Below are positions 14,500-22,578 of a stretch of DNA of 29,294 bases, piece by piece. Source of the stretch: Clostridiales bacterium. Its GTDB lineage: Bacteria; Bacillota; Clostridia; Christensenellales; Aristaeellaceae. The position numbers were made by a program, and so were the translations under genes. The stretch is taken from NCBI GenBank assembly GCA_004554085.1, contig SFNY01000062.1:1-29294 (forward strand), read 5' to 3'. Under the pieces are notes generated by a model. It was not told where the DNA came from. It saw only the letters and a program-made list of their open reading frames with translations, and made no database searches. Each line of letters begins with the position of its first letter. Position 1 is the first letter of the stretch.

Positions 14500-16374
14500 T
14501 TATTCGGCGCGTGCGTCGCAGATCTGCTCGTACTCTTCCACCATGCCGCCGAAGAAGTCCAGCGCGCGCCGGTAGGTCTCGGGATCCAGCGGATCGACCT
14601 TCGCCGTGGCCAGCAGTTCTGCCGGAGCCATGGAGCCGCCCTGCTTCAGGAAGGCCAGGTAGTCCTCCACTGCGCCCTCCTCGCCGCTTACGATGCGCTG
14701 GCAGATGGAGGCCGCGTAGGCCACGGAGGTGGCGTACTGGTAGACGTAATAGTTGTAGTAGAAGTGCGGAATCTGCGTCCACTGGTAGCGGAAGTCGGGA
14801 TAGGTCTTGATGGTGTCGCCGCGGTAGGTCGCATAGAGCTCCGTCCACAGGTCGCTGAGCGCCTCGCCGTCCAGCGAACCGCCGGCTTCCACCGTCTGAT
14901 AGGCCGCGTCCTCAAACTCCGCGTACAGCACCTGCATGAAGAAGGTGCCCGCAAACATGTACAGTGCGTTCTCCAGATAGAACAGCCGCTCGTCCTCCGT
15001 TTCGGCGTTCTCCATCTTGTAGGTATAGTAGAGCAGCTCGTTGGTGGTGGACGCGACCTCCTGGGTGAAGGTCGTGGGATCCGAATACAGGCCGATCTGG
15101 TTCTCCGCCGAGTACCGGGAGTAGATCGCATGGCCCATCTCGTGGGCCAGCGTGCTCACGTCGGTGGAGTAGCCCACGTAGTTGAACAGCATGAACGGCA
15201 GGTATTCCTCGCCGACCTGCATGGAAAACGCGCCCGAGGTCTTGGTGTCCGAGGGGTACACGTCCAGATGGCTGCTGTTCACCAGCGCGTCGTAGTGGGC
15301 AATGTAGTCCTCGCCCAAAATGCTCAGCGCCGCGCGCACCTCGTCCACGGCGTCCTCGTAGGGAACCTCCCCCGCGTCATAGTTGGAAACATAGGCGCCG
15401 AGGTCGAAGGAATACTGCTCCTCCAGGCCCAGGCCGCGCTTGTGCGCAGCCAGATAGCGCTGGTAGTCCGCCGCGCCCGCGTGGGCCGCCTCGATCACCA
15501 TGTCGTAGATCGCGGGATCCACGTCCGAGGCCGCAAGCGCCGCCGCGCGGCTGGTCTCATAGTTGTTGAGCTGGGCGTTGGCCCAGTTCGTGGTCACCTG
15601 CGCCTCCAGCAGCGCCGTAAAGGTGTTGACGAAGGAGATGGGCTTGGTCAGGTACGTCTGGTTGGCCAGCGCCTTGAAGTCGCGGTCATAATCGCTGCTG
15701 TACACGATGCGGATGTACAGCTCGTCGCTCAGCGCCGCCTCCGTGCCGTCCGGCATGGTGATGCTGGGATCGGGCAGGTCCACGTCCAGCAGGATGTTGT
15801 AAATGCTCTCGGTCTTGCTGAGGGCGGGGTTCAGAATCGCCAGCGCCGTGTTCGTCTCCTCGCTGAAGGGCTGGCGGTCGGGATCCACAAACCTGCGCAG
15901 GTAGTAGGCGTAGGGCTCCAGCAGCGGATCCGCAAGCAGCTCCTGCCGCGTCTCCAGCGGCAGCGCGAAGATCTCCGGCTCCACGAAGGCGATGTACTGC
16001 GACTCCTGGCTGCTCATGACGCTCAGCTTCGCCATCAGCGTGGTGTACAGCGGATCGGCGGGGTTCAGATTGTAGCCCAGATAGGCGTACAGCGCAAGGC
16101 GGCTCTGCATCTGCGTCAGCTCGCCCAGATAGGCGAACTGCATGTAATCGTAGATGCCCTGGGCGGTGTTCAGCGTGCCGCGATAGTTCTCGTGCCGGGG
16201 AATCAGCTCCATGACCTTTTCGTAGTCCGCGTTCCACGCATCCACGTCCGGATAGATTTCGCTCAAATCCCAGTTCGTCGGGTAGCTCTTCTCCTCCTCT
16301 GCGATTGCGGCGCAGCTGCTCAGCGCAAGAATCAGCGCAAGCAGAAGGGCAAGCAGCCTGCGATGGTATCTCAT
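14500..16374 (-). CDS. Exported M3-family oligoendopeptidase F-like metallopeptidase
   Basis: A protein of about 624 aa of peptidase family M3, zinc enzymes that cut short peptides. The catalytic HEMGH lies at about 411-415 (STLAHEMGHAIYSRYSAENQ), with the third ligand Glu at about 439 in FTQEVASTTNELL. The C-terminal half has the usual PepF pieces YMFAGTFFMQVLYAEFE and YYNYYVYQYATSVAYA. Unlike ordinary cytoplasmic PepF, it starts with an export signal, RYHRRLLALLLALILALSSC. LSSC resembles a lipobox, so it is probably a surface lipoprotein; cleavage after AIA is an alternative. Two ATGs (16380, 16374) are possible. I prefer 16374, because GGGAGG is then seven bases away instead of one. A palindrome covers the promoter. 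Family secure; location inferred. Confidence 0.93.
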   Translation of the reverse strand: MRYHRRLLALLLALILALSSCAAIAEEEKSYPTNWDLSEIYPDVDAWNADYEKVMELIPRHENYRGTLNTAQGIYDYMQFAYLGELTQMQSRLALYAYLGYNLNPADPLYTTLMAKLSVMSSQESQYIAFVEPEIFALPLETRQELLADPLLEPYAYYLRRFVDPDRQPFSEETNTALAILNPALSKTESIYNILLDVDLPDPSITMPDGTEAALSDELYIRIVYSSDYDRDFKALANQTYLTKPISFVNTFTALLEAQVTTNWANAQLNNYETSRAAALAASDVDPAIYDMVIEAAHAGAADYQRYLAAHKRGLGLEEQYSFDLGAYVSNYDAGEVPYEDAVDEVRAALSILGEDYIAHYDALVNSSHLDVYPSDTKTSGAFSMQVGEEYLPFMLFNYVGYSTDVSTLAHEMGHAIYSRYSAENQIGLYSDPTTFTQEVASTTNELLYYTYKMENAETEDERLFYLENALYMFAGTFFMQVLYAEFEDAAYQTVEAGGSLDGEALSDLWTELYATYRGDTIKTYPDFRYQWTQIPHFYYNYYVYQYATSVAYAASICQRIVSGEEGAVEDYLAFLKQGGSMAPAELLATAKVDPLDPETYRRALDFFGGMVEEYEQICDARAE

Positions 16375-16423
16375 CTTCATTCCTCCCTGGTATAATCTGA
16401 AGCGCGGGGCTTCGGTGCATTCA

Positions 16424-16452
16424 ATTGTAGCACAAGTTGCAGCGATTTACAA
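16424..16452 (-). promoter_or_regulatory. Promoter of the exported PepF-like gene
   Basis: Minus strand: -35 TTGTAA (16447-16452), 17-nt spacer, -10 TACAAT (16424-16429). Confidence 0.65.
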
Positions 16453-16461
16453 GTAAATCGC
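16442..16461. promoter_or_regulatory. Candidate operator palindrome over the PepF-like promoter
   Basis: A perfect inverted repeat, GCGATTTAC-AA-GTAAATCGC (20 nt), covers the -35 box of the peptidase promoter. Position and symmetry suit a dimeric repressor. No regulator gene is adjacent. Confidence 0.55.
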
Positions 16462-16551
16462 GCCGGGAGCTGCGAAAAGCATGCATGGGAAGCTCTTCGG
16501 CCCAGTACGCGGAAACGCAGCGCGCTGTCGCGCGTACAGGGTGTTTTTCAC

Positions 16552-16580
16552 TTGCCAAATCGTTAATTTTGATGTACACT
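16552..16580 (+). promoter_or_regulatory. Promoter of the ferritin-like gene
   Basis: -35 TTGCCA (16552-16557), 17-nt spacer, -10 TACACT (16575-16580). Confidence 0.7.
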
Positions 16581-16643
16581 TAAATGGGAATTCATAGAAA
16601 CTCAAATTTGGCCGCCGGGCGCTTCCGGCGGAAGGAGCGCGCC

Positions 16644-17132
16644 ATGTTTCACGTTTTCAGCGATCTGGAGGGAATCCGCATCGCCATCGAGATGGAGCGC
16701 CGGGGGGAATCGTTCTACCGGCACGCCGCGAGGGTGAGCAAGTCGGAGGAGACCGTGGAGATGCTGCTGGCCCTGGCCAACGAGGAGCAGTATCACCGGG
16801 CGGAGTTTGAGCGCCTGCTGAGCGCGGAGTGCGCCCGGGGCATGTCCGACTGCGCCTACGACGACGAGACCAACGCCTATCTCACCGCCATCGCCGCAGA
16901 GGTGGTGTTCCCGAAGGGCCTGATGGCGCTCAGAGACGAGGGCTTTGAGAACCCCGAGGCCGTGCTCTTGCACGCCATCGCCTCGGAGAAGGATTCCATC
17001 CTGTTCTACACCGAGATGCAGCAGCGCACCGGCGACGATCACTCCCGGGGGGTCTTTGGGGAGATCGTGCGCCAGGAGCGCGGCCACCTGTTCCGCCTGC
17101 AGCGGAGGCTGGCGCAGCTTGCGAAGGAATGA
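16644..17132 (+). CDS. Ferritin-like diiron protein (rubrerythrin family, no rubredoxin domain)
   Basis: A protein of 162 aa forming a four-helix bundle with two internal repeats of the diiron motif: E18 (IEMERRGESFYRHAA) with E48-x-x-H51 (NEEQYHRAEF), and E115 (IASEKDSILFYTEM) with E145-x-x-H148 (VRQERGHLFRL). This is the erythrin/rubrerythrin pattern used for peroxide or oxygen detoxification in anaerobes. The C-terminal rubredoxin Cys4 domain of classical rubrerythrin is absent. The start ATG at 16644 has GGAAGGAG with proper spacing; the upstream part of the open frame has none. The phosphoglucomutase gene begins 54 nt downstream without an evident promoter, so the two may share a transcript. 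Physiological substrate unknown. Confidence 0.9.
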   Translation: MFHVFSDLEGIRIAIEMERRGESFYRHAARVSKSEETVEMLLALANEEQYHRAEFERLLSAECARGMSDCAYDDETNAYLTAIAAEVVFPKGLMALRDEGFENPEAVLLHAIASEKDSILFYTEMQQRTGDDHSRGVFGEIVRQERGHLFRLQRRLAQLAKE

Positions 17133-17186
17133 AGCGCCTGATATTTCATACCACCTATGAATGGACATAAAGGAGAGGATACGACC

Positions 17187-18834
17187 ATGGAAGCAATGAA
17201 GGTTTACCAGCAGTGGCTCGCCGACTTCGCCGACGATCCGCAGACCGTCGCCGATCTTAAGGCCATCGAGAACGATCCCGCAGAGATCGAGGACCGCTTT
17301 TACCGCGAACTGGAATTCGGCACCGCCGGCATGCGCGGCGTGCTGGGCGCGGGCACCAATCGCCTGAATATTTACAACGTGCGCCGGGTGACCCGGGCGC
17401 TGGCCAAGTACATCCTCACCACCCCCGACGGCAAGGACAAGGGCGTGGCCATCGCCTACGACAGCCGCAACATGTCCGACGTGTTCGCCAAGCAGGCCGC
17501 GCTGGTGCTCTGCGCCGCAGGCGTGAAGGTGTTCCTGTTTGAATCCCTGCGCCCCGTGCCGGTGCTGTCCTTCACGATCCGCCATCTGAAGTGCATCGCG
17601 GGCATCGTGATCACCGCCAGCCACAACCCGAAGCAGTACAACGGCTACAAGGCCTACTGGACCGACGGCGGTCAGATGCCGCCCGAGTCCGTCAAGGGCA
17701 TCACCGACCGCATCCCCGAGACCACCTACGCCGAGTCCGTTCCCATGGACGAGCAGGCGGCCCTCGACGCGGGTCTGCTCAACTACATCGGCAAGGATGT
17801 GGACGACGCCTACATCGCCGCCGTGAAGAAGCTCTCCGTCAACCCCGAGCTGGCCCGCGAGGTCGGCAAGGATCTGAAGATCGTCTACACCCCCCTGCAC
17901 GGCTCCGGCAACATCCCGGTGCGCCGCATCTTCGATGAGATCGGCATGAAGAACGTCTACGTGGTTCCCGAGCAGGAACTGCCGGATGGCAACTTCCCCA
18001 CCGTGCGCGTGCCCAACCCCGAGGAGAGCGACGCGTTCCGCCTGGCGCTGCAGATGCAGAAGGAGCTGGGCGCGGACCTGTGCGTGGGCACCGACCCCGA
18101 CTGCGACCGCGTGGGCATCGCCTGCATGACCGCCGACGGCACGCCCCGCCTGCTCAACGGCAACCAGATCGGCTGCGTCCACCAACATGGCCGCGGCCAT
18201 CGCCAAGTCCTTCGGCTGCAAGATGATCGAGGTGCTCACCGGCTTCAAGTACATCGCCGAGCAGATTCACCTGTTCGAGACCACCGGCTGCAACACCTTC
18301 CAGTTCGGCTTCGAGGAGAGCTTCGGCTACCTCAGCGGCACCGATGTGCGCGACAAGGACGGCGTGAACGCCTGCATGCTCATCGCCGAGGCGGCCTGCT
18401 ATTATAAGAAGAACTTCGGCAAGACCCTGGTGGACGCCATCGACATGCTCTACCAGCAGTACGGCTACTACGGCGACAAGGTCGTGTCCTTCGTCTGCCC
18501 GGGCAAGGACGGCCTGGAGAAGATGCAAAGCCTGATGGCCTCCCTGCGCGACAATCCGCCCGCGGCCATCGGCGGCGCAAAGGTGGTTGCCCTGCGCGAC
18601 TACCAGAAGTCCACCCGCGTAGAGGGCGACAAGGTGGAGACCCTGACCCTGCCCAAGAGCAACGTGCTCTACTTCGAGCTGGAGAACGACGCATGGGTGT
18701 GCGTGCGTCCCTCCGGCACCGAGCCCAAGATCAAGCTCTACGTCAACGCCGTCTCCGACGCCTCTGAAAAGACCCAGGCGCTGCTCAAGGAGTATGCCGA
18801 CGCCGCCGTGGAGATCCTCAACGGCAGAATGTAG
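17187..18834 (+). pseudogene. pgcA: Phosphoglucomutase/phosphomannomutase, frame broken by internal deletion
   Basis: Alpha-D-phosphohexomutase interconverting hexose 1- and 6-phosphates for glycogen and envelope sugars; PgcA-like. The first 329 codons (ATG 17187 to about 18173) carry GTAGMRG, the phosphoserine loop TASHNPKQYNGYK (Ser145) and the metal loop GTDPDCDRVGIA (303-308), and end at RLLNGNQIG. The rest is one frame over (about 18175-18834): STNMAAAIAKSFG, LTGFKYIAEQIH, the sugar loop GFEESFGYLSG and the phosphate loop VRPSGTEPKIKLY. About 28-31 residues usually present between GNQIG and the (T)STNMAAA region are missing, so roughly 85-95 nt are lost out of frame. Both halves are otherwise intact, pointing to a recent lesion or an assembly error. 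The start is supported by AGGAGAGG upstream. Confidence 0.88.
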
Positions 18835-18835
18835 G

Positions 18836-19108
18836 ATGCCGCTTTCCCTCAAGCCCACGCCTGCGCCGGAGATCCCCATCGAGGGCGCGGAGATGATTGC
18901 GCCGCTGGTCTGCATCGGAATCTTCTTCCTGATCGTACTCGGCCTGCTGGCATGGTTCTTCATCGCAATGAACCGCAGCGATGAGAGGAGTCAGGAGCGA
19001 CAGGAGAAGATGTACCGGTCCCCGGCCCTGCGCAGGACGGCAAGAATTATGGATGCAAGTTGCTTCCGACCCGGAACACCGGGCTGGAAGCGCTGGTTCC
19101 ATAGATAA
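18836..19108 (+). CDS. Small single-pass membrane protein
   Basis: A frame of 90 aa beginning one base after the phosphoglucomutase stop. The ATG at 18836 has only a weak site (GTAGG); an inner ATG at 18892 (MIAPLVCIGIFFLIVLG) is an alternative start. One hydrophobic helix (MIAPLVCIGIFFLIVLGLLAWFFIAMN) is followed by a polar, basic tail with SDERSQERQEKMYRSPALRR. A terminator-like hairpin follows directly. I recognise no family. The clear helix flanked by charged residues and the tight position in the unit make it plausible, but its last 25 residues could be non-native, and expression is unproven. Confidence 0.55.
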   Translation: MPLSLKPTPAPEIPIEGAEMIAPLVCIGIFFLIVLGLLAWFFIAMNRSDERSQERQEKMYRSPALRRTARIMDASCFRPGTPGWKRWFHR

Positions 19109-19121
19109 GTGAAAGACAGAT

Positions 19122-19160
19122 GAAGCTCCCGACTGAGATTTCGGTCGGGAGCTTCTTGCA
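19122..19160 (+). terminator. Terminator after the phosphoglucomutase unit
   Basis: Perfect 12-bp arms GAAGCTCCCGAC / GTCGGGAGCTTC (19122-19133 / 19144-19155), followed by TTGCATT, a weak T run. Confidence 0.75.
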
Positions 19161-19254
19161 TTCATCTGATTGTCGAAAAAACTCAGGAGGGATGAGGCGG
19201 ATTGTTAGCCTGAACATAACTGATCCGCAGCGGCAATCGCAGAAGAAGCGAGGA

Positions 19255-19305
19255 ACAATCCCTCAGTCAGCTTCGTTGACAGCTCCCTTTACACAAGGGA
19301 GCCTG
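19255..19305. repeat. Dispersed intergenic repeat, copy 2
   Basis: ACAATCCCTCAGTCAGCTTC leads to the hairpin CTCCCTTTACACAAGGGAG. This is the second member of the family at 14170-14225, with identical ends and a diverged centre. The surrounding 19,160-19,350 holds no convincing gene. Confidence 0.8.
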
Positions 19306-19355
19306 AGAAGGCAACGTGGCGACTCCCTGGAGGCGCGACTGCTACATTTTCACAA

Positions 19356-19417
19356 GGGGCTTCAGCTTGTCAAAATATTTTTGACAAGCTGAAGCCCCCG
19401 ACCGCACGGTCGGGGGC
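19356..19417. terminator. Two overlapping long hairpins ending the LIV-kinase operon
   Basis: A 20-bp perfect inverted repeat (19356-19375 / 19379-19398, arms starting GGGGCTTCAGCTTG) has a 3-nt loop. Sharing its right edge is a second one, GCCCCCGACCG / CGGTCGGGGGC (19394-19404 / 19407-19417). They compete for GAAGCCCCC and lie 20 nt past the stop of the minus-strand operon. No simple T run follows the proximal hairpin, so the pair may stop RNA polymerase or protect the 3' end. Confidence 0.65.
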
Positions 19418-19436
19418 CTGTTGTATGGAAGCTGAA

Positions 19437-19937
19437 TTACTTCTTGGAGATGCGGATCTGGCAGACGTCGTCGCCCTTGGCCAGGGTCTTGCCCAGCTCG
19501 AAGGAGAAGCCCTCGTTGGCGTAGGTGGAGATGATGCCGCGATCGCCGTCCATGGCGATGTCGCACAGCTCCGGCATGTCCTCCTCGGGCAGGCCCAGCT
19601 TGCGCCAGGCAGCCAGCAGCGGGCAATAGTGGAAGTCGATGTTCAGGGCCTTCTCGCTCTGCTCCAGGATCTCCATCTCGAAGATGTCGACCACGTCGGG
19701 ATTGGCGAACTCGGGGGCGAACTTGGTCAGATCGTCGGTGCGGGAATACTTGTTGTTGCCGTGGAAGCAGCCGCAGCGCAGGATGGCCTTGTGGGCGAAC
19801 TCGGTGCTCAGGCCGGCCTTCTTGGCCTCGTCGATCAGCAGACCCATCCAGGTGGCGCGATGCTCGATGAAGCCGCGCATCTTCTGGGTGTTCGCATCGG
19901 TCTTGGTGGGCACGTTGTTGTTCTTAATCTCGCTCAT
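19437..19937 (-). CDS. L-2-amino-thiazoline-4-carboxylate (ATC) hydrolase family protein
   Basis: A protein of 166 aa. Conserved family pieces are visible: AILRCGCFHGNN (C55, C57), DFHYCPLLAAWRKLGL (H103, C105), PELCDIAMDGDRGI (C125), and ELGKTLAKGDDVCQIRI (C159) at the end. The named member opens the thiazoline ring of ATC to N-carbamoyl-L-cysteine on the way to cysteine in pseudomonads; most relatives are uncharacterised, so the reaction here is only suggested. There is no signal peptide, so it acts in the cytoplasm. The start ATG at 19937 follows AAAGGAG by eight bases. It is the last gene of the operon, 29 nt after the DhaK-DhaL kinase gene. A cysteine desulfidase gene in the divergent unit supports a sulfur-amino-acid role. 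Confidence 0.85.
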   Translation of the reverse strand: MSEIKNNNVPTKTDANTQKMRGFIEHRATWMGLLIDEAKKAGLSTEFAHKAILRCGCFHGNNKYSRTDDLTKFAPEFANPDVVDIFEMEILEQSEKALNIDFHYCPLLAAWRKLGLPEEDMPELCDIAMDGDRGIISTYANEGFSFELGKTLAKGDDVCQIRISKK

Positions 19938-19966
19938 TTTCTTCTCTTCTCCTTTTTTTTTGCGGC

Positions 19967-21724
19967 TCAAATGAGGTTGGCCGCAATGTAATCGCAAAGG
20001 CATTCGATCTGGTAGCTCATGGTGACAGCACCCGCATCCAGATGACCAACGCCCTTGTTGGTCTGGTAGCTGGCGCGGCCCTTCACGGCTTCCATGCCGC
20101 GGGTTGCCTCCGCGCCGTCGACGGCGGCCTTCTTGACCTCCGCCAGAATCTCCGCCGCGCCCTTGCCGGACTCGATGGCGGCCTTGTAGGCCTGCACCGC
20201 CGGATAGAGCGCATCGATCATGGTCTTCATGCCCGGCTCCGCCTTGCCGCGGGCCATCATGTCGCTGACCATGGCCTCCAGTGCGTTGCACAGGCCGCGA
20301 TTGGTCAGCTCCGCCTTGCCGGCGCAGCTGCGGGCCGCCGCCATGTATGCGCCGCCGTAGAGGATGCCGGAGGAGCCGCCGATCTTGCTCATCATCAGCA
20401 TGCCGATCTTCTTGAACACGTCGCAGATGGGCATGGCGCGCATCTCGTCGCTGGCGGCGACCAGGTTCTCAAAGCCCATGTTGATGTTGGCCCAGTGGTC
20501 ACCGTCGCCGGTGGCCGCGTCCAGAGAGGTGACGTAATCGCCGTTCTCATAGATCTTCTTGGCGGTGATGTTGATGTAGTTGACGTAGTCCTGCGCGCTC
20601 AGGCGGAAGGGCGTGCTATCCTCGTCGCCGCAGGGCGCTGCGGCCTGCACGGGCGCGTCGTCGCTCTGCGCAGCATGGGCGGGGGCTTCCACGGCCTGTG
20701 CAGCGGCGGTCTCGCCGCCAGCAACCGCACCGGCAACCTGGAAGGCGGGGGCCTCGCTGGGATAGTCCAGACAGGCCTTCAGCTCGTCGTCCAGCTTGAG
20801 CAGCGTCACGGATGCGCCAGCCATCTCCAGGGAGGTCATGTAGTTGCCCACGAAGGTCTTGTAGGCCCTGATTCCCTTGGCCTCGAGGATCTGCTGCACC
20901 TCGTTATTGAGGATGTAGAGCTCCATCAGCGGCGTGCCGCCCAGGCCGTTGACCATCACGGCGACCTCGCTGCCCCCGAAGATGTCGGTATCGGCGAAGA
21001 TCTTGCCCAGGAGCTTATTCGCGATGTCCTTCGCGGAGGAGATGGGCTCGCGGTTGATGCCGGGTTCGCCGTGGATGCCCATGCCGATCTCGATCTCGTC
21101 CTCGGCGAGGGTGAAGCCGGGCTTACCCACGCCGGGCAGGATGCAGGGAGACATGGCCATGCCCATGGTGCGCACGTTGGCGATGGTCTTTTCGGCCACG
21201 GCCTTGACATCAGCAAGGCCCTTGCCCATCTCGGCGGCCGCGCCCGCGATCTTGTGCACAAACACGGTGCCCGCGATGCCGCGACGGCCGGTGGAATAGG
21301 TGCTGTCCTCCACGGCCACATCGTCCTTGACCACCACGTAATCGGTCTTGATGCCGTCCAGTGCGGCCATCTCGCCGGACATGGTGAAGTTCATGATGTC
21401 GCCGGAGTAGTTCTTGATGATCATCAGCACGCCCGCGCCGGAGTCCGCCGCCTTGATGCCCTCCACGATGCGGTCCGGGGACGGGGAGGCGAACACGTTG
21501 CCGGCCACCGCTGCGTCCAGCATGCCCTTGCCCACGTAGCCCGCGTGCGCAGGCTCGTGGCCGCTGCCGCCGCCGGAGACCAGGCCGACCTTGCCCTGCT
21601 TCTTCTCCCGGCGGGCGATGACCTCAACGCCCTCGCCCAGGTAGACCACTGCGGGATTCGCCTTGGCGAGGCCCTGCAGCATCTCGCTGACCACATTGTT
21701 GGGATTGTTGATAATCTTCTTCAT
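19967..21724 (-). CDS. Fused DhaK-DhaL kinase (dihydroxyacetone kinase family)
   Basis: A protein of 585 aa. Residues 1-330 are the DhaK domain, which holds a short-chain ketone or aldose covalently: VSGGGSGHEPAHAGYVG (50-65), IIKNYSGDIMNF and GMGIHGEPGI with His218, the hemiaminal-forming residue. An Ala-rich linker (331-375) leads to the DhaL/DAK2 nucleotide domain (378-585): LDAATGDGDHWANINMGF, KIGGSSGILYG and GRASYQTNKGVGHLDAGA. Such single-chain forms use ATP. Two DhaL positions look unusual: Trp411 where Gly is common after GD-x-DH, and Ala in place of Pro in GHLDPGA. Dihydroxyacetone is the default substrate, but related enzymes phosphorylate erythrulose and other compounds, and there are no glycerol genes nearby. 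The start ATG 21724 has AAAGGAG. Confidence 0.93.
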   Translation of the reverse strand: MKKIINNPNNVVSEMLQGLAKANPAVVYLGEGVEVIARREKKQGKVGLVSGGGSGHEPAHAGYVGKGMLDAAVAGNVFASPSPDRIVEGIKAADSGAGVLMIIKNYSGDIMNFTMSGEMAALDGIKTDYVVVKDDVAVEDSTYSTGRRGIAGTVFVHKIAGAAAEMGKGLADVKAVAEKTIANVRTMGMAMSPCILPGVGKPGFTLAEDEIEIGMGIHGEPGINREPISSAKDIANKLLGKIFADTDIFGGSEVAVMVNGLGGTPLMELYILNNEVQQILEAKGIRAYKTFVGNYMTSLEMAGASVTLLKLDDELKACLDYPSEAPAFQVAGAVAGGETAAAQAVEAPAHAAQSDDAPVQAAAPCGDEDSTPFRLSAQDYVNYINITAKKIYENGDYVTSLDAATGDGDHWANINMGFENLVAASDEMRAMPICDVFKKIGMLMMSKIGGSSGILYGGAYMAAARSCAGKAELTNRGLCNALEAMVSDMMARGKAEPGMKTMIDALYPAVQAYKAAIESGKGAAEILAEVKKAAVDGAEATRGMEAVKGRASYQTNKGVGHLDAGAVTMSYQIECLCDYIAANLI

Positions 21725-21788
21725 GCTTGCTTCTCCTTTGAATATTGTTGATGATTCTTCGGAAGCCGCCGGATTCGGGCGGCGCTGC

Positions 21789-21817
21789 CGTAAACCCCCG
21801 CCGCGCGGAGGTTTACG
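21789..21817. repeat. Intercistronic hairpin between livF and the kinase gene
   Basis: CGTAAACCCCC pairs with GGAGGTTTACG (one mismatch, 7-nt loop) in the 122-nt gap, the second widest spacing inside the operon. There is no T run. It may attenuate transcription or set an RNA end. Confidence 0.6.
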
Positions 21818-21846
21818 TGAATTGCATGTTCAGGTGATGGGCCGGC

Positions 21847-22578
21847 TCACTGCTGGGCCTTCTGCGCGGCGCCCTTGCCGCCCAGATAGGCGTTCTTCAC
21901 GCGCTCGTCCCGGGCCAGATCCGAAGCCTTGCCCTCGATGACGATGTTGCCGGTCTCCAGCACGTAGGCGCGGTCGGCGATGGAGAGCGCCATGTTGGCG
22001 TTCTGCTCGATCAGCAGGATCGTGGTTCCCTGCTTGTTGATGGACTCGATCAGATCGAAGATCATCAGCACCAGGTTGGGCGCAAGACCCATGCTGGGCT
22101 CGTCCAGCAGCAAAAGCTTCGGCTGGCTCATCAGCGCGCGGCCGATGGCCAGCATCTGCTGTTCACCGCCGGAGAGGGTGCCTGCCATCTGGCCGATGCG
22201 CTCCTTCAGGCGGGGGAAGAGCTCGTACACGCGATCGTAGGCCGCATTGATCTCGCCCTTGTCCTTGCGGGAGTACGCGCCCAGGCGCAGGTTTTCGTGC
22301 ACCGTGAGGCCCGGGAACACCTCGCGCCCCTCGGGAGAGATGCTGATGCCCTGCTCCACGATCTTGTAGGGCGGGATGTTGGTGATGTTCTTGCCGAGGA
22401 AGCTGATGGAGCCGGTCTGGGCCTTGACCATGCCGGTGATGGCCGACAGCGTGGTGGACTTGCCCGCACCGTTGGAGCCGATGAGCGTGACAATTTCGCC
22501 CTCGTCCACCTCCATGTGGACGCCCTTCAGCGCGTGGATCGGGCCGTAGGAGACGTTCAGATTCTCAATTTTCAGCAT
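21847..22578 (-). CDS. livF: Branched-chain-type ABC importer, ATPase LivF
   Basis: A protein of 243 aa, one of the two ATPases that power a LIV-type importer at the inner face of the membrane. Walker A GSNGAGKSTT (about 34-43), the LivF-typical ISPEGREVFPGLTVHENLRLGA, signature LSGGEQQMLAIGRALM, Walker B LLLLDEPSMGLAP and switch TILLIEQN are all present. Its start overlaps the end of livG by 14 nt, showing coupling. It is fifth in the operon. The family transports branched-chain amino acids but also amides, urea and other small molecules, so the cargo must be inferred from context. Confidence 0.95.
   Translation of the reverse strand: MLKIENLNVSYGPIHALKGVHMEVDEGEIVTLIGSNGAGKSTTLSAITGMVKAQTGSISFLGKNITNIPPYKIVEQGISISPEGREVFPGLTVHENLRLGAYSRKDKGEINAAYDRVYELFPRLKERIGQMAGTLSGGEQQMLAIGRALMSQPKLLLLDEPSMGLAPNLVLMIFDLIESINKQGTTILLIEQNANMALSIADRAYVLETGNIVIEGKASDLARDERVKNAYLGGKGAAQKAQQ

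Noticed and set aside
14464..16395. A 643-codon plus-strand frame over the peptidase gene
   Set aside because: Antisense to an M3 peptidase with HEMGH and an export signal; the product has no recognisable domain.
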